A DNA stretch of 33,789 nt from Burkholderiales bacterium. GTDB taxonomy: Bacteria > Pseudomonadota > Gammaproteobacteria > Burkholderiales > Usitatibacteraceae. The notes beneath the pieces are model-generated. The model was not told the origin of the DNA, searched no databases, and saw only the letters and a list, made by a program, of their open reading frames with translations. The stretch covers positions 1 to 33,789 of the forward strand of contig JANYBL010000105.1 in the NCBI GenBank assembly GCA_025360815.1, read 5' to 3'. Made by a program: the position numbers and the translations under genes. Below, in pieces: positions 16,400 to 25,044 of the stretch. The first letter of the stretch is position 1. Every line of letters starts with the position of its first letter.

Positions 16400-17302
16400 T
16401 CATTCAGGAATCTCGATTTCGCCCCGATAAACCGTCGTCGCGAAACCGGACATAAAAACCGGAGCCGATTCCTCAGAATCAACGTCGCCCCGCCATGTTA
16501 CCGAAACCTCACCGCCACGCATCGTGACGCGCACAGCGCCGTCCCGATCTAATAATCCCCAACGAATTCCTGTCACCACGGCTGCACAAGCGCCCGTCCC
16601 GCAGGATAGGGTCTCGCCCGCGCCGCGCTCCCATACGCGCAGCCGAATGTGCTTGCACGATACCACCTGCATATAGCCCGCATTCACCCGCGCGGGAAAA
16701 CGGGTGTGGTGTTCAATTAGCGGCCCTTGCTCACCGACTGGCGCAGCATCGACGTCGTCAACAACTTGCACCGCATGAGGGTTTCCCATCGACACCGCGC
16801 CAATAGTCGCGATTGAGCCATTTATGTCTAAAGAATAGCGTATTTGCTGGGGTTTATCTCCGCTCGCACCATTCATCACATCGTCGATCACATCGTCGAC
16901 AAATGGAATCTCGGCAGCGATAAAAATCGGTGCGCCCATATTGGTCGTCACCAGCCCGTCCGCCGCAATATACGGCGAAATAATACCCCTCATGGTTTCA
17001 ACACGGAGTTCATGCTTGGTCGTGAGTCCCTCATTGCGAACGAACTGCGCAAAGCAATGTGTGCCGTTGCCGCATTGCTCGACCTCGCCGCCATCTGCAT
17101 TAAAAATGCGATACCGGAAATCGTTGTCGGGTGACAACGCCCGTTCAACCAATAAAATTTGATCGCAGCCGACGCCGAAATGTCGATTGGCAAGGTGGCG
17201 GCGTTGTGCGACGGTAAGTGTGGTGGCCCGCGGTTGGGAAACGCCGTTTAACATCACGAAATCATTGCCACGACCATGCATCTTGGAAAAGGTTAAACGC
17301 AT
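16400..17302 (-). CDS. dapF: Diaminopimelate epimerase
   Basis: DapF interconverts LL- and meso-diaminopimelate for lysine and peptidoglycan synthesis, in the cytoplasm. The start is ATG at 17302 ([15 protein letters not shown]), and one codon further upstream is only a TTG. The 300-residue protein has both catalytic cysteines: C77 in EQCGNGTHC and C234 in LSCGTGACA. The NPHAV (174-178) and ERGAGET motifs are also intact. Residues about 134-143 ([10 protein letters not shown]) contain a short insertion produced by a 12-bp exact tandem duplication. The gene precedes DUF484 and xerC on the same strand. Confidence 0.95.
   Translation of the reverse strand: MRLTFSKMHGRGNDFVMLNGVSQPRATTLTVAQRRHLANRHFGVGCDQILLVERALSPDNDFRYRIFNADGGEVEQCGNGTHCFAQFVRNEGLTTKHELRVETMRGIISPYIAADGLVTTNMGAPIFIAAEIPFVDDVIDDVMNGASGDKPQQIRYSLDINGSIATIGAVSMGNPHAVQVVDDVDAAPVGEQGPLIEHHTRFPARVNAGYMQVVSCKHIRLRVWERGAGETLSCGTGACAAVVTGIRWGLLDRDGAVRVTMRGGEVSVTWRGDVDSEESAPVFMSGFATTVYRGEIEIPE
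16875..16898. repeat. Exact 12-bp tandem duplication inside dapF
   Basis: ATCACATCGTCG occurs twice in direct succession on the plus strand. It encodes the repeated Val-Asp-Asp of DapF. Confidence 0.9.
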
Positions 17303-17337
17303 CAATATCCGTCGTATCTATACCTGCGTTGACGACA

Positions 17338-17628
17338 TCAGCCCGCCGACTCATCGGGGAAAAACACGAAGCCGCTGTCCACAAGCGTCGCGTCTTTTTC
17401 AATTGCGGTGATTTCTTCGATGTTCAAGGCCGGTGGGTTATCCGGTTTGTTTTTGACGCGCGCTTTAAATTCGGGATCGGCAAACGCGTGCTTCACCGCG
17501 AAGCCGGCCGCTTCGTCTTCGTTAGCCGCCTCAACGTAAACATTTTTGTAAAACCCCATCATGGATTGCTTCCCGTCCATCTCGATGAGGAAGTGTTCGC
17601 CGCGCAAGAAAACATGGAAGAAGGGCAT
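17338..17628 (-). CDS. Small conserved protein of unknown function
   Basis: The 96-residue protein starts MPFFHVFLRGEHFLIEMDG, followed by a GFYKNVYVEAANEDEAAGFA segment. I recall a bacterial family with this FHVFxRGExF opening and a VEAxxxxEA motif, but no function is known to me. There is no signal peptide. It lies 35 bp upstream of dapF on the same strand and may share its promoter. Base composition and codon use look like the neighbours. Confidence 0.7.
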   Translation of the reverse strand: MPFFHVFLRGEHFLIEMDGKQSMMGFYKNVYVEAANEDEAAGFAVKHAFADPEFKARVKNKPDNPPALNIEEITAIEKDATLVDSGFVFFPDESAG

Positions 17629-17967
17629 GGGAAGGTTCCAAAAGTGAGTTTGGGAAGAAAATAAGGAATTTGATTCTACCGTGCAATTCTACCGAATCGT
17701 GGCATTCCGAGGTGGCGCGATGAAAATGGGGGATGTTGGCTTGAAAAGCGTCCGGCCAAACCCGTTGCAGGAACTATTTCCGCACTTCGTCGCAAATATC
17801 TGTGCAGGAGTATGAAGGCTTATTAAACTTAAAAATCATTTTTTGCCTAAAATGTCGTTGTTATCGTATTTTTTCGATGCTGGTGCATCATCCGGGCTCC
17901 ACGCAAGAGCCGTGAAAATAATAGGCCGTCTTGCCATCACTCATCCCAAAAGGAAGGATCTTTCTGT
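17629..17967. other. Divergent intergenic region (339 bp)
   Basis: This stretch lies between divergently transcribed genes and must hold promoters for both. It has an AT-rich part at about 17815-17875. A small hairpin, GGCTC-CACGCAA-GAGCC, lies at about 17896-17912. AAGGAAGGA lies about 8 nt before the protease ATG at 17968. I see no confident promoter hexamers and no coding sequence. Confidence 0.5.
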
Positions 17968-20679
17968 ATGTCACATTTTTCTCCCCGCGTTGGTCATCGT
18001 TCGTTAAAAATTCTCTCAGCAAGCGTGTTACTGGCGCTAGCTTCCGTTGCCGCTGCGCAGGCACCCGCGCCCGCTGGTGCGGCCGCGCCAGCGGCGGCGG
18101 GGCCTGCTGGCCCGGCTGCAACCGGCGTCATGCCAGGCGCGCCTGCGCTACGGCCATTCGCCGAAATAATCAAAGGTGCCAAAGAAATTCCCGGCTTTTT
18201 TACGCTGTATCAAAAAGACGAAAAGGTCTGGATCGCGATCAAGCCTGAGCAGCTGGATAAGCCGTTTTTCTTCACCTACAACATTCCGCAATCTGTCGGC
18301 GAGCGTGGTTTGTATTCCAGCCAAATGGGTGGCGCCGAGATGGTTGAGCTGAAGAAAATCGGCAGCTTGGTGCAGCTAATTGCCAAGAACACCGAGTTCT
18401 ATGCCAAGCCAGGCACACCGCAGGCGCAGTTCGTGTCGGAATCATTCTCAGATAGCTTGCTGTCTAGCGCCGCCATCGTATCGGGCCCGAATGCTGAGAC
18501 CAAGGCAGTGCTGATCGAAGCCAACGCGTTATTGTTTAGCGACATCCCGGGCTATTTGCAGCGCTTAGAATTTGCGTATCGCATGCCGTTTGCTTTGGAT
18601 ACCCGCAACACCAGTTTTTCGCGCGTCAACAACACCGATTTGCTCACCGGCTTGCAAGTCAAAGCGCATTTCAGCGTGCCAAAACTGAGTGCGCCGTCGC
18701 TGGTGCCATCACCCGTTCCGCTCCCCACGCCACCGCAGGCCACACCGGATCCACGCAGCCTGTTTGTGAGCTTTTACTATAGCTTCGCCAAGCTACCCGA
18801 CGAGCCGATGGCATCGCGCGTCGCGGATGAGCGCGTCGGCCACTTTGTGACCAGCCGTGTCGATTACACCGAAGATTTGTCGTCCAAAACCAAGACCCAC
18901 CTGATTAACCGCTGGCGTTTAGAAAAGAAAGACCCTGCTGCGGCGATGTCGGAACCGAAAGAACCGATCACGTTTTGGGTCGATAAAAACGTGCCGGTGA
19001 AATATCGTGCCGCGGTGGCCGCCGGGATTACTGAATGGAATAAAGCCTTCGAAAAAATTGGCTTCAAAAATGCAGTTGTGGCAAAACAACAAACCGACAA
19101 AGATGATTTCGATACCATGGATTCGCGCCACGCGTCCGTTCGTTGGTTCACCGGGGCGGATGTCGGTTTTGCGATTGGGCCATCCCACAAAGACCCGCGC
19201 ACCGGCGAAATTTTGGATGCCGATATTGGTATGTCCGATGTCTTCGCCCGCGGTGCACGCCGTTTGGTGGTAGAAGATATCGGCAAGCCGATGGTGTTTG
19301 ATGCGGACATGGCTGGTGCAATGTCGGCCACGCCGAAGCAACAATCCCTGTTCATGAGCTGCAACTACGGCTCCGAAAAATCCGCTGATATGAATTTTGC
19401 AATGGATTTGCTCGAAGCCCGCGGGATGGACATGGATTCGCCCGAAGCCGAAAAGCTCGCGCAAGCCTATGTGCTCGATGTGGTGATGCATGAAGTCGGC
19501 CACACTCTGGGCTTCCGTCATAACTTCCGGTCGTCCACCATTTATTCGCTCAAACAAATCCAAGACCCGGCATTCACTAAGGTCAACGGTTTGGCAGGTT
19601 CGGTGATGGATTACAACCCGTTCAGTTTGGCAGCCAATGGCGAACAGCAAGGTGAGTATGTGATGTCCACGCTTGGCCCGTATGATTATTTGGCAGTCGA
19701 ATATGCGTATAAACCGCTCGACGCCAAGACCGAAAAAGAGGATTTGGCCAAGATCGCCGCACGTGCCACCACCGACCCATTGCTGGTTTATGCAACCGAT
19801 GAAGACGCAGGCGGCAACGTCGGCGGAATGGACCCGGAAGTGAATCGTTTTGACATGGCCGGTGATCCGCTTGAGTATTACAAAAAACGCATGCAGCTCA
19901 CGCGTGAATTGTGGGATCGCCTGCAAAACCTCAAGCTAAAAGACGGCGAGAGCTATGAACGTCTGACCCGCTCGTTTGCGTCCGGCTTCCGTTCGCTCAC
20001 GCAAGTCGCGCCGCTCGCGGCTAAGTATGTCGGTGGCGTCAAGCATGTGCGTGACCGCGCGGGTACAGGTCGCCCGCTCTATGAGCCAACCTCAGCGCCA
20101 AAGCAACGCGAGGCACTGAAGTTGATTTCGGATGGATTGTTCAAAGCCGACAGCTTTAAATTGAAGCCCGAGTTTGTATCGCGCTTGGCGATTGATCATT
20201 TTGATCGCCGTGGTGGTCCAGGTGGCGAAGGCGGTGCCGAGGTCTCGATTGCCCGCAGCATGCTGAATCTACAGCGCGGTGTGCTCGATATTTTAATGGC
20301 CGATAACGTCGCACAGCGTTTGATTGACTCCCAAGAAAAAGTTGCCAAGCCGGAATCGTTGCTGAAATTGTCCGAGGTTTACGATAATTTGCAGGGTGCG
20401 ATCTGGTCTGAACTCAAAACCGGTGGCGACATTCCCGCCATGCGTCGCAACCTTCAACGTGAGCATTTGAAGCGTGTTTCGGCTGCATTGTTAAAAGCAT
20501 CGGGCAACACACCGGCCGATGCGCGCAGCTTGCAACGCGAAAATGCGTTGGCGTTGGCTGGTTTGATTCGTGGTGCTGCTGCTAAGCCCATGAGCAAGGA
20601 AGCAAGGGCACATCTGAATGAAAGCTTGAACACGCTAAGCGAAGCGCTCAAAGCGCCGATGCAGCGGGCGGGGGCGTAG
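17968..20679 (+). CDS. Secreted zinc-dependent metalloprotease (DUF5117/DUF4953, metzincin-type)
   Basis: The 903-residue protein has a signal peptide (basic N-terminus, hydrophobic 13-28, cleavage near AAAQA). A long Ala/Pro/Gly linker follows (about 30-62), then a DUF5117-like domain (about 65-340) and the catalytic region. The zinc site is HEVGHTLGFRH (H508, E509, H512, H518), the extended HExxHxxGxxH of metzincins. The Met-turn candidate is SVMDYNPF, with M547. The C-terminal part (about 610-900) is family-typical. A strong AAGGAAGGA ribosome-binding site precedes the ATG. It should act in the periplasm or outside the cell. Its substrates are not known. Relatives are widespread in proteobacteria and Bacteroidetes. 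Confidence 0.93.
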   Translation: MSHFSPRVGHRSLKILSASVLLALASVAAAQAPAPAGAAAPAAAGPAGPAATGVMPGAPALRPFAEIIKGAKEIPGFFTLYQKDEKVWIAIKPEQLDKPFFFTYNIPQSVGERGLYSSQMGGAEMVELKKIGSLVQLIAKNTEFYAKPGTPQAQFVSESFSDSLLSSAAIVSGPNAETKAVLIEANALLFSDIPGYLQRLEFAYRMPFALDTRNTSFSRVNNTDLLTGLQVKAHFSVPKLSAPSLVPSPVPLPTPPQATPDPRSLFVSFYYSFAKLPDEPMASRVADERVGHFVTSRVDYTEDLSSKTKTHLINRWRLEKKDPAAAMSEPKEPITFWVDKNVPVKYRAAVAAGITEWNKAFEKIGFKNAVVAKQQTDKDDFDTMDSRHASVRWFTGADVGFAIGPSHKDPRTGEILDADIGMSDVFARGARRLVVEDIGKPMVFDADMAGAMSATPKQQSLFMSCNYGSEKSADMNFAMDLLEARGMDMDSPEAEKLAQAYVLDVVMHEVGHTLGFRHNFRSSTIYSLKQIQDPAFTKVNGLAGSVMDYNPFSLAANGEQQGEYVMSTLGPYDYLAVEYAYKPLDAKTEKEDLAKIAARATTDPLLVYATDEDAGGNVGGMDPEVNRFDMAGDPLEYYKKRMQLTRELWDRLQNLKLKDGESYERLTRSFASGFRSLTQVAPLAAKYVGGVKHVRDRAGTGRPLYEPTSAPKQREALKLISDGLFKADSFKLKPEFVSRLAIDHFDRRGGPGGEGGAEVSIARSMLNLQRGVLDILMADNVAQRLIDSQEKVAKPESLLKLSEVYDNLQGAIWSELKTGGDIPAMRRNLQREHLKRVSAALLKASGNTPADARSLQRENALALAGLIRGAAAKPMSKEARAHLNESLNTLSEALKAPMQRAGA

Positions 20680-20712
20680 GCCTTAGTGTTAAGTAAGGGA
20701 ATGTAGGGGAGG

Positions 20713-20741
20713 GTGCAATTTTGCGCATTTTCCCCTATAAT
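20713..20741 (+). promoter_or_regulatory. Probable sigma-70 promoter of the 43-residue basic protein gene
   Basis: A perfect TATAAT lies at 20736-20741. The hexamer 17 bp upstream (GTGCAA) is only a weak -35 match. The element lies about 60 bp before the small gene. Confidence 0.55.
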
Positions 20742-20799
20742 TCACGACCCTAAAGAATTAACCCCACCCAATAACGCGTAATAAACCTAGGAGTTCATC

Positions 20800-20931
20800 A
20801 TGGCAGGCGAAAAGAAACGCACCCGTCGCAACACCCTCGAGCGCAAATGCTTAGGCAAATACTACAAACGCCTTTTCATCGGCTCGACCAAATCGACGTT
20901 CAAGATGCTCGAGACAATCAAGAAAATCTAA
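20800..20931 (+). CDS. Very basic 43-residue protein, unknown function
   Basis: A short gene with all signals of real expression: TATAAT promoter at 20736, AGGAG 7 nt before the ATG, and a strong intrinsic terminator 31 nt after the stop. The product begins MAGEKKRTRRNTLERKC and ends FKMLETIKKI. I count 14 Lys/Arg against 3 Glu, with one Cys (C17) and an aromatic centre (LGKYYKRLF). The composition is that of a ribosome-, RNA- or nucleoid-binding small protein. It is not S21, L36 or THX as I know them. I do not recognise the family. The position, alone between the protease gene and the SUKH remnant, gives no functional clue. Confidence 0.75.
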   Translation: MAGEKKRTRRNTLERKCLGKYYKRLFIGSTKSTFKMLETIKKI

Positions 20932-20962
20932 GTTTTGGTTTTTGGTTGTAGCGTTTGAAATG

Positions 20963-20993
20963 AAAAAGCCGCTGATTGTTCAGCGGCTTTTTT
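20963..20993 (+). terminator. Intrinsic terminator after the small basic protein gene
   Basis: A perfect stem of AAAAAGCCGCTGA (20963-20975) with TCAGCGGCTTTTT (20980-20992), loop TTGT, ending in a T run. The A/T symmetry means it could also stop transcripts from the right. Confidence 0.93.
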
Positions 20994-21019
20994 GTGGTTG
21001 CCAAAATTGATGGTCGATG

Positions 21020-21405
21020 TCAGTCGACAGTCTCGGCAAGCTCAATCCCTCGAATAGCCGACTCAACGTTGTCGGCGATGTTGGTAATTTTGTCATTGAG
21101 CTCTTGATCGACGTGAACTACGCGTGGGTCGCCGGTCTCGCCGCAGCGACGATAGTCGAGACAAAGCATATCGTGCCCAGAAGAAGGGCAGTCAGCAAAA
21201 TATATACCGATTGGTGGGTATCCCCACTCGCTGCAGCAAAATGCGCTGCCGAAAGTACCAAGTCGTGAGCATGGCTGCAAATTGCCGATGGCGTAAATGC
21301 CTGAAATGGCCATGTGATCTCCCGACCAAGACGTGGCTGTTATCGCGCGCAATCGGAATCTGCCCAGTAATTGGAGAGGTCGAGCCCTTGAAAAAAATCT
21401 GTCAT
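21020..21405 (-). pseudogene. SMI1/KNR4 (SUKH) family immunity-type gene, internally deleted
   Basis: On the minus strand the beginning (ATG at 21405) reads MTDFFQGLDLSNYWADSD and stops at a TAA within about 22 codons. In another frame from about 21352 the C-terminal half of a SUKH protein follows: TSWSGDHMAISGIYAIG, then EWGYPPIGIYFADCPSSGHD, then PRVVHVDQE, to the natural end. Family members have about 60 residues between these two blocks. The central part is therefore missing and the frame is shifted at the junction near 21340-21352. SUKH proteins neutralise toxins in polymorphic-toxin and contact-dependent systems. No toxin gene is seen nearby. The remaining bases to 21588 hold nothing I can support. 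Confidence 0.8.
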
Positions 21406-21588
21406 CGGATGCTAGGGCTAAAAATTAAGATTGCTGTCGTCCTCTGCTTTTAAGTTTGGGCGCGTAGAGGTTTTTCACTGTCTTTGAAAAATTGCATTCA
21501 GCTCGGATGTAATTCTTGTTTCATTTGTAACGCCAAACTCCAACACTGGCGCGGTGGTTGAAGCGTGTTATCGATGCCAATAATTCCG

Positions 21589-22449
21589 CTAATCATAAAA
21601 ATTGGCCTCGCCGGTGGGTCGTGTTTTAAACCGCTTATGTACCCAAAAATATTGTTCCGGCATCTCCAGCACCCGTTCTTCTAAAAATGCATTCATTCGC
21701 CTTGCATCGGCCTCCGCATCGCCACTCGGATAGTTCTCCCAAGCAGGATAAAACTGTGCCTCGTAGCCGGTTTCGGTTTGTCTGGTGATGAGCGGAATGA
21801 CCTTTGCGCCGGTGATTTCAGCAAGCCTTGCCATCGCGGTAACGGTCGCGGTTTTGACGCCGAAGAAATCCGCGAATACGGCATCTTTCGCGCCGAAGTC
21901 CATGTCAGGCAGGTAATAGAACGGGCGGTTGTCTTTCAGCGCTTTGAGCACGGGGCGCAAGCCTTGCTGACGGGTCACCAACAGTGGATCGCCAAAGCGG
22001 GCGCGGGCTTTGCGGAGTGCGGCATCGAAGACCTTACTTTTTTGCGCCGAATACATCGAGAACACGTTGGGGTAGGCGTAAGAAAATCCCGCGCCACCGA
22101 AATCGAGTCCGACAAAATGCGGTGCCAGAATGATGACGGGGACTTTGTTGACGTATGGGTCGGCGTAGTGGCGGTCAATCAGTTTGACGAGGCTGGTGAC
22201 GTCCGCTCGCGGCGCATACCAAAGCCTGCCTAAATCGAAGGTGGCGCGAACCAAATTTTGAAATACTTTTTTACCAATCGCTACGCGTTCAGCGTCGGTT
22301 TTGTCGGGGAAACATTTGGCGAGATTGATCAGGGTCACGCGGCGGCGGCCCCATTGAAATAGCAACCCACCGAGAACATTTGCCAGTGCTTTCACCGACG
22401 ATTTTGGGAGCCAGCGCATGATCCAGAGAATCAACAAAGCAATTCGCAT
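21589..22449 (-). CDS. LpxL/LpxM-family lipid A acyltransferase (downstream copy)
   Basis: This family adds secondary acyl chains to Kdo2-lipid IV-A at the inner face of the cytoplasmic membrane. The 286-residue protein has an N-terminal hydrophobic segment (about 3-14). The catalytic H-x4-D motif is APHFVGLD (H111, D116). NLAKCFPDKTDAER and YYLPDMDFGAKDAVFADFFG are typical of the family. It follows another family member by 63 bp on the same strand, and both lie divergently from metK. Which acyl position each copy serves cannot be told from sequence. Confidence 0.9.
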   Translation of the reverse strand: MRIALLILWIMRWLPKSSVKALANVLGGLLFQWGRRRVTLINLAKCFPDKTDAERVAIGKKVFQNLVRATFDLGRLWYAPRADVTSLVKLIDRHYADPYVNKVPVIILAPHFVGLDFGGAGFSYAYPNVFSMYSAQKSKVFDAALRKARARFGDPLLVTRQQGLRPVLKALKDNRPFYYLPDMDFGAKDAVFADFFGVKTATVTAMARLAEITGAKVIPLITRQTETGYEAQFYPAWENYPSGDAEADARRMNAFLEERVLEMPEQYFWVHKRFKTRPTGEANFYD

Positions 22450-22512
22450 TAATTGAAACTCCGGTATTGACGGGCATCATCGGGCACTAATGACTGGAAA
22501 AGCGCTCCTGCG

Positions 22513-23433
22513 CTAGCTTTTTTCATGGCGACCGTCCATATTGTTGTCAGTATCGGTGTCGGTATCGATGTTGGTGGATGGCGGCAATGGCGCGCCTGTC
22601 GGCTGTTTATAGCGATTGTAGCCCCACAAATATTGCGTCGGCGCTTTGACGATTAATGCTTCCACCATGGCATTCATTTGTCGTGCGGCGGTCATTTTAT
22701 CGGCCGAGAATGGCGCGGCGGGCGGCTCGATATGCAAATGATAGCCGCCACCCTTTGGCAGTCGTTCGGCGAAAAAAAACAGCACGACAGCGTTGGTAGA
22801 CTCGGCCAGACGCGGCAGCAACGTCATCGTGTAAGCGGGTTTACCAAAAAATGGTACCCAAAGTCCATCACCCACGCCAGGCACTTGGTCAGGCAACATG
22901 AGGATATTGCCGCCGGATTTGAGTGTTTTCAACAACGCCCGGACGCCGCCGGCATCAGCGCTGGCCATCGAGGCGCCACCGCGCATGCGGCCAGCCTGCA
23001 TGATCGGTTCGAGCCATTTTTGTTTAGGGGCCCGGTAGAGCGCTGTGACAGGGAGTCGGCTTGCCAGATAACGCCCGGCAATGTCGTAGCACCCCAAATG
23101 CGGGGTGACAAAGATGATCGGGCGTTTGGCGTTTCTGGCGGCTTCAAGATGTTCCCATCCATCGCATTGTTTGACTAAGGCGCAGAGCTTTTCAATCGGC
23201 GCAGTCCACGCAATGGCGAGCTCGGAAATGCCGCGGCCTTGCTCAACCATAATGGCCGTGGAGTTGCGCGCGGCCAGGGGAGTGCCCAGCGATTCGTTAA
23301 AGAGCGCCCAGTTTTGCCGGCTCAGTGTCCGATGGCGCTTTGATAGCCACCAAGCGATAAAGCCAAGCAACGCGCCGATGGCGTGGTTGAACCGCAATGG
23401 CATGTTTCCCAGTAAGCGAAATAGTACTGTCAT
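22513..23433 (-). CDS. LpxL/LpxM-family lipid A acyltransferase (upstream copy)
   Basis: The 306-residue homologue has the H-x4-D motif in TPHLGCYD (H112, D117) and the [24 protein letters not shown] block, with an N-terminal membrane segment (about 15-31). It differs enough from the downstream copy to be an old paralogue. Its extreme C-terminus carries a TDTDTD run encoded by 6-nt repeats, beyond the conserved domain. The start ATG at 23433 faces metK across a 213-bp divergent region. Paired lauroyl/myristoyl-type transferases at this place are usual in Betaproteobacteria. Confidence 0.9.
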   Translation of the reverse strand: MTVLFRLLGNMPLRFNHAIGALLGFIAWWLSKRHRTLSRQNWALFNESLGTPLAARNSTAIMVEQGRGISELAIAWTAPIEKLCALVKQCDGWEHLEAARNAKRPIIFVTPHLGCYDIAGRYLASRLPVTALYRAPKQKWLEPIMQAGRMRGGASMASADAGGVRALLKTLKSGGNILMLPDQVPGVGDGLWVPFFGKPAYTMTLLPRLAESTNAVVLFFFAERLPKGGGYHLHIEPPAAPFSADKMTAARQMNAMVEALIVKAPTQYLWGYNRYKQPTGAPLPPSTNIDTDTDTDNNMDGRHEKS

Positions 23434-23465
23434 GCCATCACTTTATATTGTGCAGTGTCGAAAAG

Positions 23466-23494
23466 TTGGGACAAAAAAAGCTTTCTGCTAAACT
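23466..23494 (+). promoter_or_regulatory. Possible metK promoter
   Basis: TTGGGA (23466-23471) and TAAACT (23489-23494) each match sigma-70 hexamers at 4 of 6 bases and stand exactly 17 bp apart. Transcription from here would give a leader of about 145 nt. That leader has a hairpin at 23507-23528 (TTGACGCC with GGCGTTAA) and two tandem repeats. Confidence 0.45.
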
Positions 23495-23544
23495 TCGAGG
23501 TTGAACTTGACGCCAAGCGCGGCGTTAAACGATCAGTGCTGCGT

Positions 23545-23579
23545 AAGTTCATAAGCGAAGTTCATAAGCGAAGTTCATA
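23545..23579. repeat. 13-bp tandem repeat, 2.7 copies, in the metK leader
   Basis: AAGTTCATAAGCG occurs twice exactly, followed by the first nine bases of a third copy. Confidence 0.93.
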
Positions 23580-23590
23580 CACGCAATTGC

Positions 23591-23618
23591 CAGAAACATC
23601 CAGAAACACCCAGAAATT
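23591..23618. repeat. 10-bp tandem repeat, about 2.7 copies, in the metK leader
   Basis: CAGAAACATC / CAGAAACACC / CAGAAATT lie in direct succession, ending about 30 bp before the metK start. Confidence 0.85.
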
Positions 23619-23646
23619 TTCTATTAACGACTGCGGGGATACCCAA

Positions 23647-24807
23647 ATGACAGATTTTTTATTCACTTCCGAATCCGTTTCGGAAGGCCATCCAGACAAA
23701 GTTGCCGATCAAATTTCGGATGCGATTCTAGATGCAATTTTAGCCCAAGACCCGCGTTCGCGCGTGGCAGCAGAAACATTATGCAATACCGGCTTGGTCG
23801 TGTTGGCCGGTGAAATCACCACCCACGCGAATGTTGATTACATCGGCGTTGCACGCGATACGATCAAACGTATCGGCTACGACAACACCGATTACGGCAT
23901 CGACTACCGAGGTTGTGCCGTCATGGTGTGCTACGACAAACAGAGCCCCGATATTGCCCAAGGTGTCGATAAAGCGCAAGACGACGGCCTCGACCAAGGT
24001 GCTGGCGACCAAGGTTTGATGTTCGGCTACGCCTGTGATGAAACTCCGGTGCTGATGCCCGCCCCGATTTATTACGCGCACCGCTTGGTGCAGCGCCAGT
24101 CCGAAGTGCGCAAAGACGGCCGTCTGCCTTGGCTTCGCCCAGACGCAAAATCGCAGGTCACGATGCGCTACGTTGATGGCAAACCGGTGTCGATTGATAC
24201 CGTCGTGCTTTCCACACAACACGCCCCTGAGATGAGCCAGAAGGACATTCACGAAGCCGTGATCGAAACCATTATCAAGCCAGTGTTACCGAAAGAAATG
24301 TTGGTTAACACCCGCTATCTGGTAAACCCAACCGGCCGTTTTGTAGTCGGTGGCCCGCAGGGCGATTGTGGCTTGACTGGCCGTAAAATTATTGTCGACA
24401 CCTACGGTGGCGCCTGCCCGCACGGTGGCGGCGCATTCTCCGGCAAGGATCCATCCAAGGTGGATCGTTCGGCTGCTTATGCGGCTCGTTATGTGGCGAA
24501 GAATATCGTGGCGGCTGGGCTGGCGCGGCAGTGCCAGATTCAGGTGGCCTACGCAATTGGTGTTGCCAAGCCGATGAATATTACGGTTTATACCGAGGGC
24601 ACCGGCATTATGCCAGACGAGAAAATCGCTGCGTTGGTGGCTGAGCATTTTGATTTGCGGCCGCGCGGAATCGTGCAGATGCTCGACCTGCTTCGTCCGA
24701 TTTACGCGAAGACCGCCGCTTATGGCCATTTTGGCCGCGAAGAGCCAGAGTTCACCTGGGAACGTACGGACAAAGTTGCCGCATTGAGGGCAGCAGCGGG
24801 ACTGTAG
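23647..24807 (+). CDS. metK: S-adenosylmethionine synthetase
   Basis: MetK makes S-adenosylmethionine from methionine and ATP. The start is ATG at 23647 ([19 protein letters not shown]), preceded by GGGGA at 8 nt. An open frame reaching back to 23455 is only the leader with its repeats. The 386-residue enzyme has GHPDK (14-18), the [10 protein letters not shown] loop (260-269) with DRSAAY following, and the family length. It is divergent from the acyltransferase genes, as in related genomes. With ahcY and metF downstream in the window it covers three steps of the methyl cycle. Confidence 0.97.
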   Translation: MTDFLFTSESVSEGHPDKVADQISDAILDAILAQDPRSRVAAETLCNTGLVVLAGEITTHANVDYIGVARDTIKRIGYDNTDYGIDYRGCAVMVCYDKQSPDIAQGVDKAQDDGLDQGAGDQGLMFGYACDETPVLMPAPIYYAHRLVQRQSEVRKDGRLPWLRPDAKSQVTMRYVDGKPVSIDTVVLSTQHAPEMSQKDIHEAVIETIIKPVLPKEMLVNTRYLVNPTGRFVVGGPQGDCGLTGRKIIVDTYGGACPHGGGAFSGKDPSKVDRSAAYAARYVAKNIVAAGLARQCQIQVAYAIGVAKPMNITVYTEGTGIMPDEKIAALVAEHFDLRPRGIVQMLDLLRPIYAKTAAYGHFGREEPEFTWERTDKVAALRAAAGL

Positions 24808-24902
24808 TTGCCACTGCGCTAGCTTTACAATCCGCAGTTGGTCGTGCATCATGCATCGCTTAACCGAGTGCGCCATTGAAGCGCACCGGTTGAGTGCAAA
24901 TA

Positions 24903-24986
24903 GAAAAGAGAAAAGAGAAAAGAGAAAAGAGAAAAGCGAAAAGCGAAAAGAGAAAAAAGCAAAAAGCAAAAAGCAAAAAGCAAAAA
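24903..24986. repeat. Heptanucleotide tandem repeat, 12 units
   Basis: A run of twelve 7-nt units: mostly GAAAAGA, with GAAAAGC variants in the middle and four GCAAAAA units at the end. It lies 95 bp after metK and ends 58 bp before the start of the secreted hydrolase-like gene. The 7-nt period makes it prone to length change by slippage. Confidence 0.95.
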
Positions 24987-25044
24987 ATAGAAAATGATGG
25001 GTAGTTGATGTTCAAAATAATGACCACAACGAGGAGGATTTACC

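Noticed and set aside
17890-17930. Possible cyclic-di-GMP (GEMM-type) riboswitch ahead of the metalloprotease, suggested by CACGCAA
   Set aside because: Only a 7-nt resemblance and one short hairpin. The remaining conserved GEMM bases and the receptor stem are not present.
18919-19926. Long minus-strand ORF (335 codons)
   Set aside because: It lies wholly antisense to the metalloprotease catalytic domain, where HExxHxxGxxH and family motifs prove the plus strand is coding. The antisense product has no recognisable motifs.
23455-23646. N-terminal extension of metK to 23455
   Set aside because: This part is the leader with tandem repeats. MetK begins [18 protein letters not shown] with a good ribosome-binding site at the proper distance.
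24862-24891. Hairpin (AACCG-A-GTGCGC with GCGCAC-CGGTT) after metK, considered as a terminator
   Set aside because: No T run follows on the plus strand; A-rich sequence follows instead. It may be a processing or stability hairpin, but there is no support for termination.
24286-24969. Minus-strand ORF with a Phe/Ser/Leu-rich start
   Set aside because: The start is the complement of the 7-nt repeat and the rest is antisense to metK.
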